Origin: Dipteronia dyeriana
Lineage: Eukaryota > Streptophyta > Magnoliopsida > Sapindales > Sapindaceae
Assembly: GCA_032871835.1 (NCBI GenBank)
Contig: CM065299.1
Span: 3,195,001-3,259,000, forward strand
Direction of reading: 5' to 3'
Length of the DNA: 64,000 nt
Shown here: in pieces, positions 24,545 through 36,948 of the stretch
Numbering within the stretch: position 1 is the first letter of the stretch
How the letters are laid out: the number at the start of each line of letters is the position of its first letter
Notes under the pieces: model-generated
Told to the model about the DNA's origin: nothing
The model's input: the letters and a program-made list of their open reading frames with translations, nothing else
Database searches by the model: none
Position numbers and translations under genes: made by a program

Positions 24545-25430
24545 ACATTGTTACTGCTTTAATAACTTATATTTAAAAGACACTTATTATGGTGAACAGA
24601 TAAAAATACTTCAAATAGTTGTTCCACATCAGATTTCTTTCATTCATTTTATAGTGACATAGTTTTGAAGTAGAGAGAGAAAGTCCTATTGAAATCCAAA
24701 CAATCATTTTGAAACATTTTTGAGTTTTTTTGAACCAAATCCGAGTTTTTTTTTTTAAACGTCGAAGTATTTTAAAAAAGCTCAGTTTTTTTTTTAAGTT
24801 CCGAGTTTTTTTTTTCGATTTTTTCAAAACTCTGAGTTTTTTTAAAACACGTCCTAACTTTTTGTTTAAGAAAGTTATGTTTGTTTAAGAAAGTTATGTT
24901 TGTTTAACTTTGAATTTCTGAGACTTTTTAAAACATGTCCGAGCTTTTTTGAACCAAATCCGAGACTTTTTGAAATATGTCTAAGCTTTTTCTTTAGGAA
25001 TATTAGGTTTGTTAAACTTTGTAGTGTCCGAGTTTTTTTTTTAAAAAAAGCTTTGAGTTTTTTTTTCAAATCTCCGAGTTTTTTTTTCAAAGCTCCAAGC
25101 TTTTTAAAATTGTATTCGAGACTTTTTTTCAATGGTTCTTGCTTTTTAAAACAGTGTCCAAGCCTTTTTCTTGTAATGCCCGAGACCTTTTATTTATTTT
25201 TCAAGCATTTTACAGTATACCGTGCTGAAATACTTTGACTTTCAGACAAATTGTAGATCGATTTTCAGATAAGTTTTTTGAAGAGAGAGATGAGTTACTG
25301 TTTTCGGATATCAAAGTGTAGAGATGGAAGTACAAAAAGAATTAAAAATTGATTATTTTAAGGGCAATATGAATAGTTCAGCATAATAAGTGTCTTTTAA
25401 GCTTAACTTATTAAGCCGGTGACATCACTA
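24545..25430. mobile_element. TIR element with a degenerate TCCGAGTTTTTT repeat interior
   Basis: The left end (GCTTTAATAACTTATA, then AAAAGACACTTATTATG at about 24556-24595) is repeated inverted at 25375-25420 (GGCTTAATAAGTTAAG, then AAAAGACACTTATTATG), giving imperfect terminal inverted repeats of about 45 bp. Between about 24720 and 25195 lie roughly 15-20 degenerate units of TCCGAG(C/T)TTTTTT, spaced about 20-30 bp and separated by AAA-rich linkers. A 19-bp unit (GAAAGTTATGTTTGTTTAA) is also duplicated at about 24868-24906. Lys/Phe-rich frames are by-products. The superfamily is unresolved. Confidence 0.5.
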
Positions 25431-27091
25431 CAACTCATAAAAAAAAATGACATTTCTCACTATTTATACTAAAAAAACTCTCTTAAACACTTTTCTATAC
25501 CCCCAATATATATATAAATTCTGACACTGAACCAATTATTTGATGAAAAAATCTAAAATCTGAATAATTATATCATTGGTAATTTATCAGTCTACTGTTT
25601 TTTATAATTCTTTGTTTTTCTTGTTGGAAAATTCCATCGTAGGTGGCCACGCATATGAATATTAAATGTGTTGTACTATCTTTTGGTTAAACCTAAATTG
25701 TGATATCGATTCTTTTCCACTTTTATCTTGTATTGACATGGATCAATATTATATTTTTAGGGTTTGATTAAGCATGTATAGAAATATGTTTAAGTTAAGT
25801 TTTCTGATTAATTGTGTGTCTTTGCATGTTAGTTTTGTGTTAATCGGAAATTCGGAATCCCCTACATTTCTTCCATGCAACTCTTGTTCTAGCTAGTTGT
25901 GAAGCTCTTATTCTGTCAATTACTAGCTAGCAGTCGTAAACATCTTTTTATATATGTATATATTAATTAATCATTTATTAGTTTAATGATTTCTTGTATA
26001 TCATCCTTGTCTACAACCTTTAATCTTAATATTTTTCATCTCGTCGTGCAATTTGTATTAATCTCAATTAGGTCGAAAGTTCAGTTTCTCAAAATTTATA
26101 AAGGGTTTTTTTATCAAAAATTATATACATATATATAGTGTGTTGTTGCATGTTAAGTGATTAATAATAATATATAAGTTTTGTTTAACTTTTTTTTTTT
26201 TAAAAAAAAAGAAAAAGTAAAATGAGAAGTTCATTTATTTTGTGAAGTTATAATACAAACAGAAGGGGTTTTGACCATTAAATTCACCTGTTTTATGCAC
26301 CACCATGCACTCCAAATCAAGCAAAAAACTGTGCCCACCACAGTAGGAAAGAGAAATGACATGAACAAAACCCTAGGAATTTTTTTTTATATAATTATTT
26401 TTAGCTACAAAAGGGACTCTCCCACAACTACTTTTATTTATGACTGCTCCTTTTTGTCCCTCTGAATTTTCCTCCAAATTTGTTAAAATTAATAAAATAA
26501 TAAAATATACCCTAATTCCCATGTCTTATGTAATAATTAATTATTCAGAGAAGTTCTCAGAATTGGGCCCTGTATTGTATGTAAGGTCAGTCTCAGATGG
26601 GCCTCTCTGCCCTCTCATTTACTTCCTATCTCTTTTTTTTTAAATGATTATTTATTAATTAATTAATTTTTGTACTTGTTTATTCTTCATTCCTGTGCAA
26701 GCAATTGTTTTCACCACCCCATTTATTTCAAAAACAAAAAAAAAACTATACACCGTGAATACACATTTATTTTGAAGTATTTGAATGATTTGTATTTACT
26801 GTTCACCTTTTACTTTTGTGTCGTGTATAGATATGGTCACCTTTAGTTTGGAAATTTACCACCATCTCAAAATTTCAAAAGAGTTACTTTTTGATTGATA
26901 ATAATCACAAAGAGTACTTCCATAGTTTACATAAGGATTTTCAACTTGGGGGACATAATTTTATAAAATTTTGAAAACTTGTATGAAATGCATATCCATT
27001 TAATTTTAACATCCCATTAGAAAACAAATCCAAATATTGGCATTAGAAAATAACTTTTCATTCACATAACAATACCTTTTCTAATCTATTA
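25431..27091. other. AT-rich spacer
   Basis: No gene or clearly bounded repeat is seen. Poly-T, poly-A and (TA)n runs are frequent. A small GC-richer patch occurs at about 26560-26620. Confidence 0.45.
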
Positions 27092-28582
27092 TAAAATAAA
27101 GGGGTATTATTGATTTAGTCCCTATTTTTTTTTTTGAGCTGTTTTTTTGTACCCACTTATTCAATTTTCACTGGATTGGTCCTTATGCTTTAAAAAACCA
27201 CTCAATTTCATCGTTCGGTGAGTCAACTGTTAGTCAAATTAAAAGGTACCAAGGGTATTTTTGTATTTACAGAATGCTATACCACATGTCAATACACAAA
27301 TAAATCTAAGCATATATATAAAAACAATTATAAAAATTATATAAAAAAGAACAATTAAGATAAAAATAAAAATAAAAATTATATAACCCAACCATTGGGT
27401 TCGGTGGTGGTCAGAATCTGGGTTTTGTGGTGGTGTTGATATTATATAGTGGTGGTGGCTGGATCAAACCCAACCATCTCTTTTTCTTTCTTTATAAAAC
27501 ACGGTCATCTATCTCTTTCATCCTCAAAGCCAACCATCTCTCTTTTTTCTCGATCTCCCTCCTTTCTCACTATCACTCTGACCTCTATGAAAACCCAAAA
27601 AAAAATTGCTCCAATCCATCTCCCGTCGACCGCCGCAAAACCAGTGAACGCTAGCCGCCCCTCCCATCACCAAATCGAACCCCACCAACCACACAAACCC
27701 TCGTCGCCGTGTTTGATTTTTATTGAGGCGTGAGAGATAGAGAGTTTCAGAGCAAGAAGCTTCTGGTTCGATGATTCTGGGTTTGGTGTCAATGGGTTTG
27801 GGTGGGTTCGAAGATTCTGGGTTGGGGGGCAACGGAGCTGGGTTGGTCTGCAATCGGTTTGAATCGATGGGTGGGTTCGAAGATTCTAGGTTGAGGGGCA
27901 GTGGCGACAGCAGAGCTAGGTTTTGGTAATGTTGATGTGGGAGATGAATATTGTTAATTTTTTTTTAATTAAGAACTGGTGGGATCCCAGATTGGGGTAA
28001 TTTCGATCACCAAATGGAGACTTGTCCGATTCTCCATTGATGAAAGCTAGTGGTGGTGTTGAACTGTTGATGATGATTAGATGATGGTTTTGTTGATGAT
28101 TTGAGATGGTTTTTTTATGATTTATGATGGTTTTTCTGTTGTGATGATGTAGATGATTTGGGATTAGAGATCTGGATCCCCGCGACTCCACTCAGTGTTT
28201 TTTTTCCATTTTTTTTTTCAATTATTTATTTTTTGTTTGTTCTTTTTTCAGTTTTTTGTTGTTGTGCTTTTATCATCACCATCCATATTTCAGATGGATG
28301 GTTAAGATTCATCTAGCAATTTTTGTTATATATATATAAATTATTTGTAATTGTTGAACTTTTAAAGGGTAGAATGGTACTTTTAGCCTATAAACGGGAA
28401 CTATGGGCAAATTAGTCATTTTACATTTTCTATCACGGTTGACTGTTAAATTTATGGTCAGATGGATGAAATTGAGCGGTTTTTTAAATATAGGGACCAA
28501 TCCAGTGAAAATTGAATAAGTGAGTGAAAAAAACAGTTTTAAAAAAACATAGGGACTAAATCAATAATACACCTAAAATAAA
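27092..28582. mobile_element. MULE-like non-autonomous element, copy 1
   Basis: The body runs 27101-28573. Long terminal inverted repeats begin GGGGTATTATTGATTTAGTC on the left and GGTGTATTATTGATTTAGTC on the reverse-complemented right, and stay similar for at least 110 bp (ATTCAATTTTCACTGGATTG in both). It is flanked by a perfect 9-bp duplication TAAAATAAA (27092-27100 and 28574-28582), the size typical of Mutator-like elements. The interior (about 27400-28200) is GC-richer with gene-leader-like CT stretches and ATG frames, as in elements that have captured host sequence, but no protein or transposase is recognised. Confidence 0.85.
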
Positions 28583-29011
28583 TGATTATTTTGTAAGTTA
28601 CATTAATCACAAACGTACCCAAATAAATTTACTTATTATTCTCATTTAGTAAAATAAATAAATATTTTAACATAAAAGTTATACATTTAAATTGATACAT
28701 GCCCTTTCCCCTCTGCCTAACTATACAATATTTAGAGATACACGTTTGAAAAACAATGATGAATCCCACATTTTTTTCCCTATAAAAATCTCCAAATAGG
28801 AATAGAGGTGTGGGGATTTGGAGCCTTGGGAATAAATGTATATCCATCCCTATTTAAGAAGAAGTACCCCCCACATATTTTTTTCCCTACAAAAATCCCT
28901 AAATAGGAATAGGTGTACGGGGATTTGAAACCTTGGGGATAAATGTGTATCCCTAACGGTATTAATAAGTAATGGAAGTAAATAAAATTTCACAAAAATT
29001 CAAAGTATTAA

Positions 29012-29045
<34 letters not shown>

Positions 29046-30193
29046 GAAAACTTTCACAATTGGTCCCCCGTACAAGTTTTGAGTAAGGACATTTCACATT
29101 TCATGATGCTGATATATTTTTTTTATCAATGTATAAAATATCTGTATATATCTGATATTTTATTCACGTTATTTTTTAATATTTACACCTGTACCCTTAT
29201 AAAATTGATAACTAGATATTTTTTACTGAAATCAATATTACAATTTTTACATAGTTTTGTATATATATATATATATTTATTCTCTTATAAATGATTTTTT
29301 ATTTTAATTTCGATAAGTATTTTTATAAAATTATATTTATTTTAAAGAATTTTTTTATGTATGATATATTCAATAGAATCTAACTATAAATAAAATTTAA
29401 GATTTTTTTAAATACTATAACTATTTATCTCGATTTTATTAAATTTAAAGACATTAAGAAATGGGTAAGATATATAATAAAAAATTAAAAAAAAAGTTAT
29501 AAAAATTAAAAAATATTAAATTTTATTGAATATATTATAATAAAAAAATCATTTCAAAATTTATATAAATAAATGTGATTTTATAACAGTGTTTACCGAC
29601 GTTAAAATTAAAAGTCAAACAATTATATATATATATATATATATATAAATCTAAAATGGGAGTTGAAATCGGCCTGAGATAAAAATAATAGTGGAGAGAG
29701 AGAGAGAGAGAGGGAGGGGTAAGAGGGGGTAGGAGTACAGACTCAGAGAACATTTATGAGATCTAATCATGACCCGCCCTTTTCCTCATTCGTCATCCAA
29801 TGTCATCACCACTTTCTTATCAGTGACGACGGGGTCCACTTTCTCATGAATTGCTATTGGCCAATTTGGTTGTGGGCCTACTCTCTAATCCAGAATTCCA
29901 GTCTAATTTGTCATTTATTTTTAGGGTTATTAGTACCGGCCCCGGAATTTCACTTAAGTTTACATTTTGGCCGTGAGCATTTTTTTTAGATTTTAAAACC
30001 CATGCTTTCTCGTTTATCCATAAACAGTTTGATTTATTACCTTTTTACCATCTGTTTGTTTGAGTGAGTATCTACCGTCTATAATTTTTTTTTTCCGATA
30101 AATAAAAATATAGAATTTTTTTGATATATATATATATTATTATCAATATTAAATTTTATATAAAAAATATAAAAAATTATATTTAACATATCA
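28583..30193. other. AT-rich spacer with simple repeats
   Basis: No gene is seen. It holds (TA)n-(GA)n at about 29015-29045, (TA)n at about 29620-29648, (GA)n at about 29693-29712, and a GC-richer patch at about 29756-29890 without a recognisable product. Confidence 0.45.
28767..28957. repeat. Degenerate tandem duplication of about 104-bp period
   Basis: About 28767-28853 and 28870-28957 share the order CCCACAT, TTTTTTCCCTA, AAATAGGAATAG, GGGGATTTG, CCTTGGG and ATAAATGTRTATCC with scattered differences. Function unknown. Confidence 0.7.
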
Positions 30194-31816
30194 ATTTAAT
30201 ATTGAAATATTATTGATTTAGTCCCTACGTTCTTTTTTTTTATTTACTCGTTTATCCAATTTTCATAGAATTGGGTCCTATATTTTACAAAACCGTTCAT
30301 TTTGGTCTTTCTGTGAGTTGGACGTTAATCTGAGTTAACTGAAAGCGGGGTATTTTGATCATTTAACAGTTGTCTAATATATTGCAGCCACGTGTAAAAA
30401 ACAACAACTAAAAATATATTTATAAAAAAGAAAAATATTTTTTTTTTCAAATAATATTATAAAATAATAATAATTTGATTACAATAAATATATATATATT
30501 AAAGAAAACGTTAGAGATCAAATCAATTGAAAAAAACGAAATTAAAAAAAAAAAAAAACTTATCATAGATCATAAATCAATTCAGATCATTCAAACCAAG
30601 ATAATTCATCAACACAAAACCTAACCTAGATTCATCACCACCAAATCAACACAAAACCAAAATCCTTGCAACATTACCACTCTCTCACACCCAGAAAATC
30701 ACTCCATTACCCTATCATCAAAACCAGAAAATCAATACATCAATTAGAAACCCAGGAAACTGAAACCTTGAATTCCCCATTTGGATCATCAACAATCAGC
30801 GTCTGTCCCAATTTGATACCTATACCATCTCCAGTCCACTATCACCACCAGATCTACAATTCATATCACCACTAGACCACCATCACAAATCAGACATCCA
30901 AATCAACTGAAACCCAAATAAAAAACTAAAACACCACCACCAGCAGAACGCAAATCGATCAAAACCATCACTACAATCAATTGAAACCCATATCGAAACT
31001 AAACCCACCAATCGAATTGAATCCGCATCAAACAAAGAGGATGATGAGAGAGAGATAAAGGAACACGATCGAACCTAGATCGGCAACCAAACCCAGATCA
31101 AACCTGACAACCAAACCCGTCGACTTCGGGTCGCGTCACTTTTGATCCACGTTGTCATCATCGCTGCTTTGGTTCTGAAGTTGTTCGAGTTGGAACACCA
31201 ATCAGTGATTAGAGGGACGACTGAGATTGATTGATTTCGTGGAGGGGTTTTGAGTGGTTTTGGTTGTTGGGTGTTTGGAAAGGGTGACTTGATTGGGTTT
31301 GAATGTTTGAGTTATTTGTGTCGTGATATGTCAGTGGTGATATTGGTGAAGAGATGAATGGGTTTGGAGAAAGTGTTTGAATGATTTATCTGGTGGTGTG
31401 TTGATGATGAAGCTGGTGAAAAGATGAATTTAGGGTTTTATTTCCAGATTCAAAAAAACCTATAATTTATTTTCTTTTTTCTTTTTTTCGTTTTTGCTGT
31501 TTTGTTTTTACATTTAATTTTTATTAATATGAAAGGTAAATTTTTAATTTTTGTAAATACTTATTATTTAATATTTTAATACTTTTAAATAAGAAACTTA
31601 GAGGGTGAAATGGTCATTTACTTTAAATTAAGGGTAAAATGGTCAATTTACTTTTTCTGTTTCGGTTGACCGTTAGAAATCTGGTTAAAAGGATCAAATT
31701 GAGTGTTTTTTTTTTAAAACAAAGGGACCAATCCTATGAAAATTGGATAAGTGAGTAAAAAAAAATAACTCAAAAAAAACATTGAGACTAAATCAATAAT
31801 ACCCCATTTAATATTG
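30194..31816. mobile_element. MULE-like non-autonomous element, copy 2
   Basis: Its terminal repeats are the same family as the element at 27101-28573: the left end has ATTATTGATTTAGTCCC and the right end, reverse-complemented, GGGGTATTATTGATTTAGTC. It lies between direct repeats ATTTAATATTG at 30194-30204 and 31806-31816 (11 shared bases, so a 9-bp duplication fits but the exact edge is ambiguous). The interior at about 30580-31440 is GC-richer and differs from copy 1. It begins C/A-rich and ends in G/T-rich text. No transposase is visible. Confidence 0.75.
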
Positions 31817-31904
31817 TACTATAATACACAGTTATATTTAATATATATATATATATTTCAAATATTTAAAAAAAATTGGTAAATTTGATAATTTTTTTTT
31901 TTTA

Positions 31905-32085
31905 TATTATGTGTCAAATTTGGCATATGCTATATTGTGATATATATTATATTGTAGGTACACAATATAGTATATGTCAAATTGACATAGTATTTGACAC
32001 TACACTTGAGAAATATTTTTACATTCTATAGTAAATTTTAATATTAGTATACTAAATTGACACGGCATTGGAGATGCTTATAGAA
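31905..32085. mobile_element. Foldback MITE fragment
   Basis: Arms GTGTCAAATTTGGCATATGC and the reverse complement of the sequence ending at about 32011 (GTGTCAAATACTATGTCAAT) form an inverted repeat around TATATTGTG/CACAATATA. It is followed by ACGGCATTGGAGATGCTTAT, a phrase common at the ends of small plant MITEs. Outer limits are uncertain. Confidence 0.45.
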
Positions 32086-33739
32086 GGATTAATGTCTAAT
32101 ATATATATATATATAAACCCACATAAAGTTTAGAGTTACTTGTATTAAATTGCTGATAACCCTTATTATTATTACTATTATAATTTTAGCAGTTGAATGA
32201 TTTTATACACGATACCACAAAACAATGTTGGCTTATAGTATGCCCTCACACACTTATGAGGATTTGGTTTTGAATCTATTCCCTCTCTAAATTTATAATC
32301 ATTGTAATATTTTAAAATATATATTTTTACATTAATACGGAAAAAAATTCAATTTCTTTATCTTCAATAGTTTATTGAGAATAATAGATTAAAAGAAAAG
32401 AATATGTAGATATCATATAATGGCTTTTACAAATAATAATAATAATAATAAGAGTTAAAGTTCAGTAATTATAAAACCTTTTGTATGTCATCTCCGAACC
32501 TTAATTACATTTTAAAAATTATATAGTATATGCCAAACCTGAGAAATTGTAAAATTGAATGAGCATTTTTGTTGCCAAAAGCATTAAGCAGTGGTATAAT
32601 AGATTTTGTAACCATTGAAGTGGTATATAATCAGGACCAACAAATAACTCTTCTCATAACTATGTGAATTTTGTATAACTATTATTAATAACCTCAATAA
32701 TGTACCTTTTCGAATCGAAAATTGAATGAATAACTGGTCGGATAAAGTCACCAGAATTGGAACTCTAACTTAAAACCACAGTATAAGAATCTATACCATT
32801 TTCTCTGTTTCTTTTGTTTACAATAATGTTAAACCGTAAAATACAATTGTTTCAATGACTAGTAACTTCTCAGTGTTAACTGTAAATATATATATATAAA
32901 AGACAATGACAATTATTTTCATGATAACTGCTACAACACTTAAAAAAATATGTTGGATTGGACTTGATGGATCAAGTCCATAAAATTGGATTTGGACCCA
33001 TATTGGATATACTCAAACTTGTCTTTCTCTCGGACAATTTTAATGATTCGAATCCCCGATGTATGAGAGATTCTTGGGTGCATCGTGATGCATCCAAGTT
33101 TTAGACCCGATGGATACTTATATGACCAAATAATATAGTTTTATATTTCTCGAAAGTCATAGGGTTTAGCGTGGGATCTCAATTTCAAACTCGGGAGTGA
33201 GGGATTTTTGAGTTATTAAAGAGACAATGTACTATAAGATTTTTAAATACGCAGCAATAGAAGAAACAAATTTAACATAGGATTCTGGTATCTGTTCGTG
33301 TAACCCTCCAAATGGAATTGAAATTTGAATGTACCCGATGGATATGAATCATATGACACAAATGATCAATCAAACATATAAATTATAAGCATTTAATTTT
33401 GAAGAATTTGTTTGAAATTAATTTGAATCCCAGAGGACTTGATTTTATAAAACCGGTACTTATTATCATGTCATTTAGGATATTAGTCATTGATTGTCCA
33501 TGTACGAATCAAATTCTACGTACAACCATATACATTTATATTTCTGATGTATAACGTTTTATTTATTTATTACATTAATCTTTATGTTAATTGTTAAGCA
33601 TCGAAAGAAGGTTTTTAAATTATTTTTATGTTTTAGGGAAGCTTCGAAAGAAGTCACGAGGGTCCATTGATTAATTGGAGATTTCAAAATAAGCTCTACT
33701 AAGAGAGTTAAAAAATTAATATTATGAATATATGTTCAC

Positions 33740-34330
33740 ATTCAAGGTCGGCCCAGCATTTTGCTAGGGCCACCAAATTGTCCAATCTATATCTTCTTAT
33801 GGAACCTTATATCCAATTTTTGTTAGTATAAGAAGTGCTTAATTTCAAACATAACTTCTTTTTTTTTTTTAATAAGGCTCAATTATCCATATTTAGTTAT
33901 ATTTTATAGAAACAAACATCAAAGCTCAATTAATTCTAACATATTAGACTTAATTTTACATTATTTGAGAGTCCAATTTTTTTGCTAACCTAATCAAAAA
34001 CGTCACTCACTCACTCACTTCGTGACTCCATCAGAGTCCACTTTATTTGCTAACAAGTAAAAGAACAAAAGGTACGTGCTACACTCTCATTGGCGGGCCC
34101 AGTATTTTGGGTACTGACCGGTCAATACCTAAGTATCGTTCTAATTTTTATATAGGGTCCCAATTTTTATTAATATCATTAAATTGTTCAGGCCCCGAAA
34201 TGTCTGGAGACGGTTATGTTCACATTTACCCACAAAATTCTAAAGTGTGAGGAGACCCGTCCCTTGAATGAGAGTTGTATTCCGGACTGCTCATGTAGAC
34301 AGGGGCGAATCTAGAATATTCAAATAAATA
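33740..34330. mobile_element. Remnants of transposon or SINE ends
   Basis: Two similar phrases, GGTCGGCCCAGCATTTTG (33747) and GGCGGGCCCAGTATTTTG (about 34092), look like copies of one repeat end. At about 34250-34320, GTATTCCGGACTGCTCATGT resembles the 3' half of the SINE at 63129. CAGGGGCGAATCTAGAAT (about 34301) is another transposon-end phrase. The whole is too decayed to delimit. Confidence 0.35.
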
Positions 34331-36915
34331 GATAAAAATAAATATTCAAGTTAACAGAAGGTAAATATATTAATATTAAAATAAAATTATTAAAAAACTA
34401 AATGTAATAGCATATAGTCTCATATGTTATGGTATAACAAATAAATTAATAAATAAAATAGATACCAGTTTTATGAATCAAAATGGAACTCGACGTTTTT
34501 TTTTAAATCTCTAAAATCATCAATAATCAAATCTAAGTTAAGTTGCTATGTGATTTTCTTTTCAATACACATGATTAGAGTGTATACGAACGTCATCTTC
34601 TGTTTTGCTGTAAAGGTTAGTATTGACAATACGCATAACTTAAAATAACTTATACGTAGTTGTAGTTGAAAATGTTTAAATAAATAAACATTTAAATAAC
34701 AAACTAGTATAATAAATATAGCAAAATTATATTAATAACCTAAATTATTTATACATTTAAACAAAAGATTAATTTTTTTATTAATTTATAATCTCGTACA
34801 TTAAACTATTCTGATAGACGAATCGGAGAATAAGAAGATCAATTTTGTTGTAACAGTAGGAACAAAATTGCTTAAATGAAAAATTGGAGATATATATATA
34901 TGTGTGTGTGTGTCTAATTCTTAAAAGAAAAATATTTTCTTTTCTATATTAAATTAAAATCCATAAAATTAGATATAATTGAAATTTTCTTTATTTATTA
35001 TAATAATAATATTATTAATTTAAAAGTATTTAATAAGAATACCAGTGCCAAATTAGAGATAAAAAAAACTAACAGAGGGTTCAGGTATTTATTGGATATA
35101 TAATATATTTTGATAAAATAACATTCTATATAATCTATTTTTATTAAATAACGTATCAATGTAAAGCTTTTGATTTTTTTTTTTTTTTTTTTGGGTGGGG
35201 GGAGGCCCATTCGGTTTGGATATATCTCGGATTCAAGAAGCTGCATCATGGAGTATATATATATATATAAATAGTTGTTATCTTAACAATAACATTTTGG
35301 CTTCTAACTGTCCAAGAACAAAGGCTTCTAAAGAATAGATACATTATCCCATTTTAGGACACCATGTTGAGGTAGAAGGAACAAACATATTACATACAAA
35401 CTCAAACTTTTTAAGGCCGTTTAATGCTGACTTTCTCATTTAGTCTAACAATTTGAATCACCATGTACGTAAAGACACTTGTTAATTATGAGATCGATCT
35501 CTTAAAAAATAGTTGACTGTCCCATCAAAACATTATCTTCTAATTATTTTATGACCATGCATGTCACTCTTGCTTGTTGTATGTTGTTGTTAAACTTTCA
35601 ATTATTGACATTTAATTTGCTGATATATGGATCATTTGACAAGTTTATACGATACTCATATTCTCATCTACAAAAATTCAAACTAATTATTGGTGTCTAT
35701 TTGACTTAGCTTTCAAAAAAGAAAAGAAAAGAAAAAAGGGTTGCATGGCCTGTAATTAATTATAATCTCCAAGGTTAGAACTAGCTTTGCGTGCAAAACC
35801 ACATTTCCTGGAAGAATGCAATCTCATTATTATGTATATAGATTTCGGTTTATCATTAGATATTCAGTCGCTTCACTTTTATTCTAATCGTTGTTTTAAT
35901 ACATGTTAACGACCAGTTTTTTTATTATTAATTGTTTTCTTTTAACAATTAACACTTAAATGATCGGGGGTTATAGGGACATACGGAGATTAAATAGTAT
36001 AAGTGTGGTATGAAAATCTACATTCACAAGTCACAACAAAAGATATATACTTCCACAATATTTATAGAAAACTACTCACACATATTTATATAATACGTAT
36101 AATGAGACTTGAATCCTCTACCGTTAACACGGAATACGATATGAACTATTACCGGTGCTATTAAACATATTTTATTAAATGGTCATTTAGTAGTAAAAAA
36201 ATAAAAATATCCGTACAAGCAATCCGAAGTGCCTGCCTAGAATGGAAAATGGAAAATGTAACACAGACATTATTAATTAACTAAAATTAAATACTAATTA
36301 AACACTCTTATCTTTAATTAATCAACAATTTCGTCTTTGTTGCTTTCACAACTCACAAGTAAGAATCACGCCTCATGTCAACGAAACAAATTTGTGAGCT
36401 TTGTGAAGATAATTGTCATTAACAAATTAATTTGTTGACTATATGTTAATGAAACGAGTCTCATATGAATACCTTACTTTCGACATTCTTTTATATATAT
36501 TCTATTTGGTGGATCAATTTGTTTTTAATCCTAATAAAGTTCGGGTGGTTCTAAGTTATTAACGAAATACTAATCAAATTCAACATAACTCGTACCAAAA
36601 TTCATATTGCATAATATCCCTGTAAAGTATATATATATATATAATTCTCATATATAACTCATTCAATAGAATATCTAAATCCGATCAAAAAATATCTAAG
36701 ATATTATTCATATGGATGGGAATCTTACGAACTATCTAAAGATTGCGATTGATCATGCAGCAATAAACATACGTACGTATATTAATTCCTCCTTTTATCT
36801 AAAAAGACATTAAAGTCAAAACTATTTTTTGCAAAACAATAATTTGACATTGTTGGTAGTTCTAGGTCTCACGAAACCCAAACAATGACTCGCTTGAATT
36901 GATTTTCATTGTTGG

Positions 36916-36948
36916 TATATCTATATCTATATCTATATCTATATATAT
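36916..36948. repeat. (TATATC)n microsatellite
   Basis: About five tandem TATATC units lie in spacer. Confidence 0.85.

Noticed and set aside
24573..25238. Lys- or Phe-rich open frames
   Set aside because: They arise from T runs of the degenerate TCCGAG-T(n) repeat.
27449..27853. ATG frames on both strands inside the first MULE-like element
   Set aside because: They have low-complexity Ser/Pro/His composition, no family similarity, and lie within a bounded transposon.
33045..33065. GATTCGAATCCCC, a tRNA-like B box
   Set aside because: No cloverleaf, anticodon arm or acceptor stem can be drawn around it.
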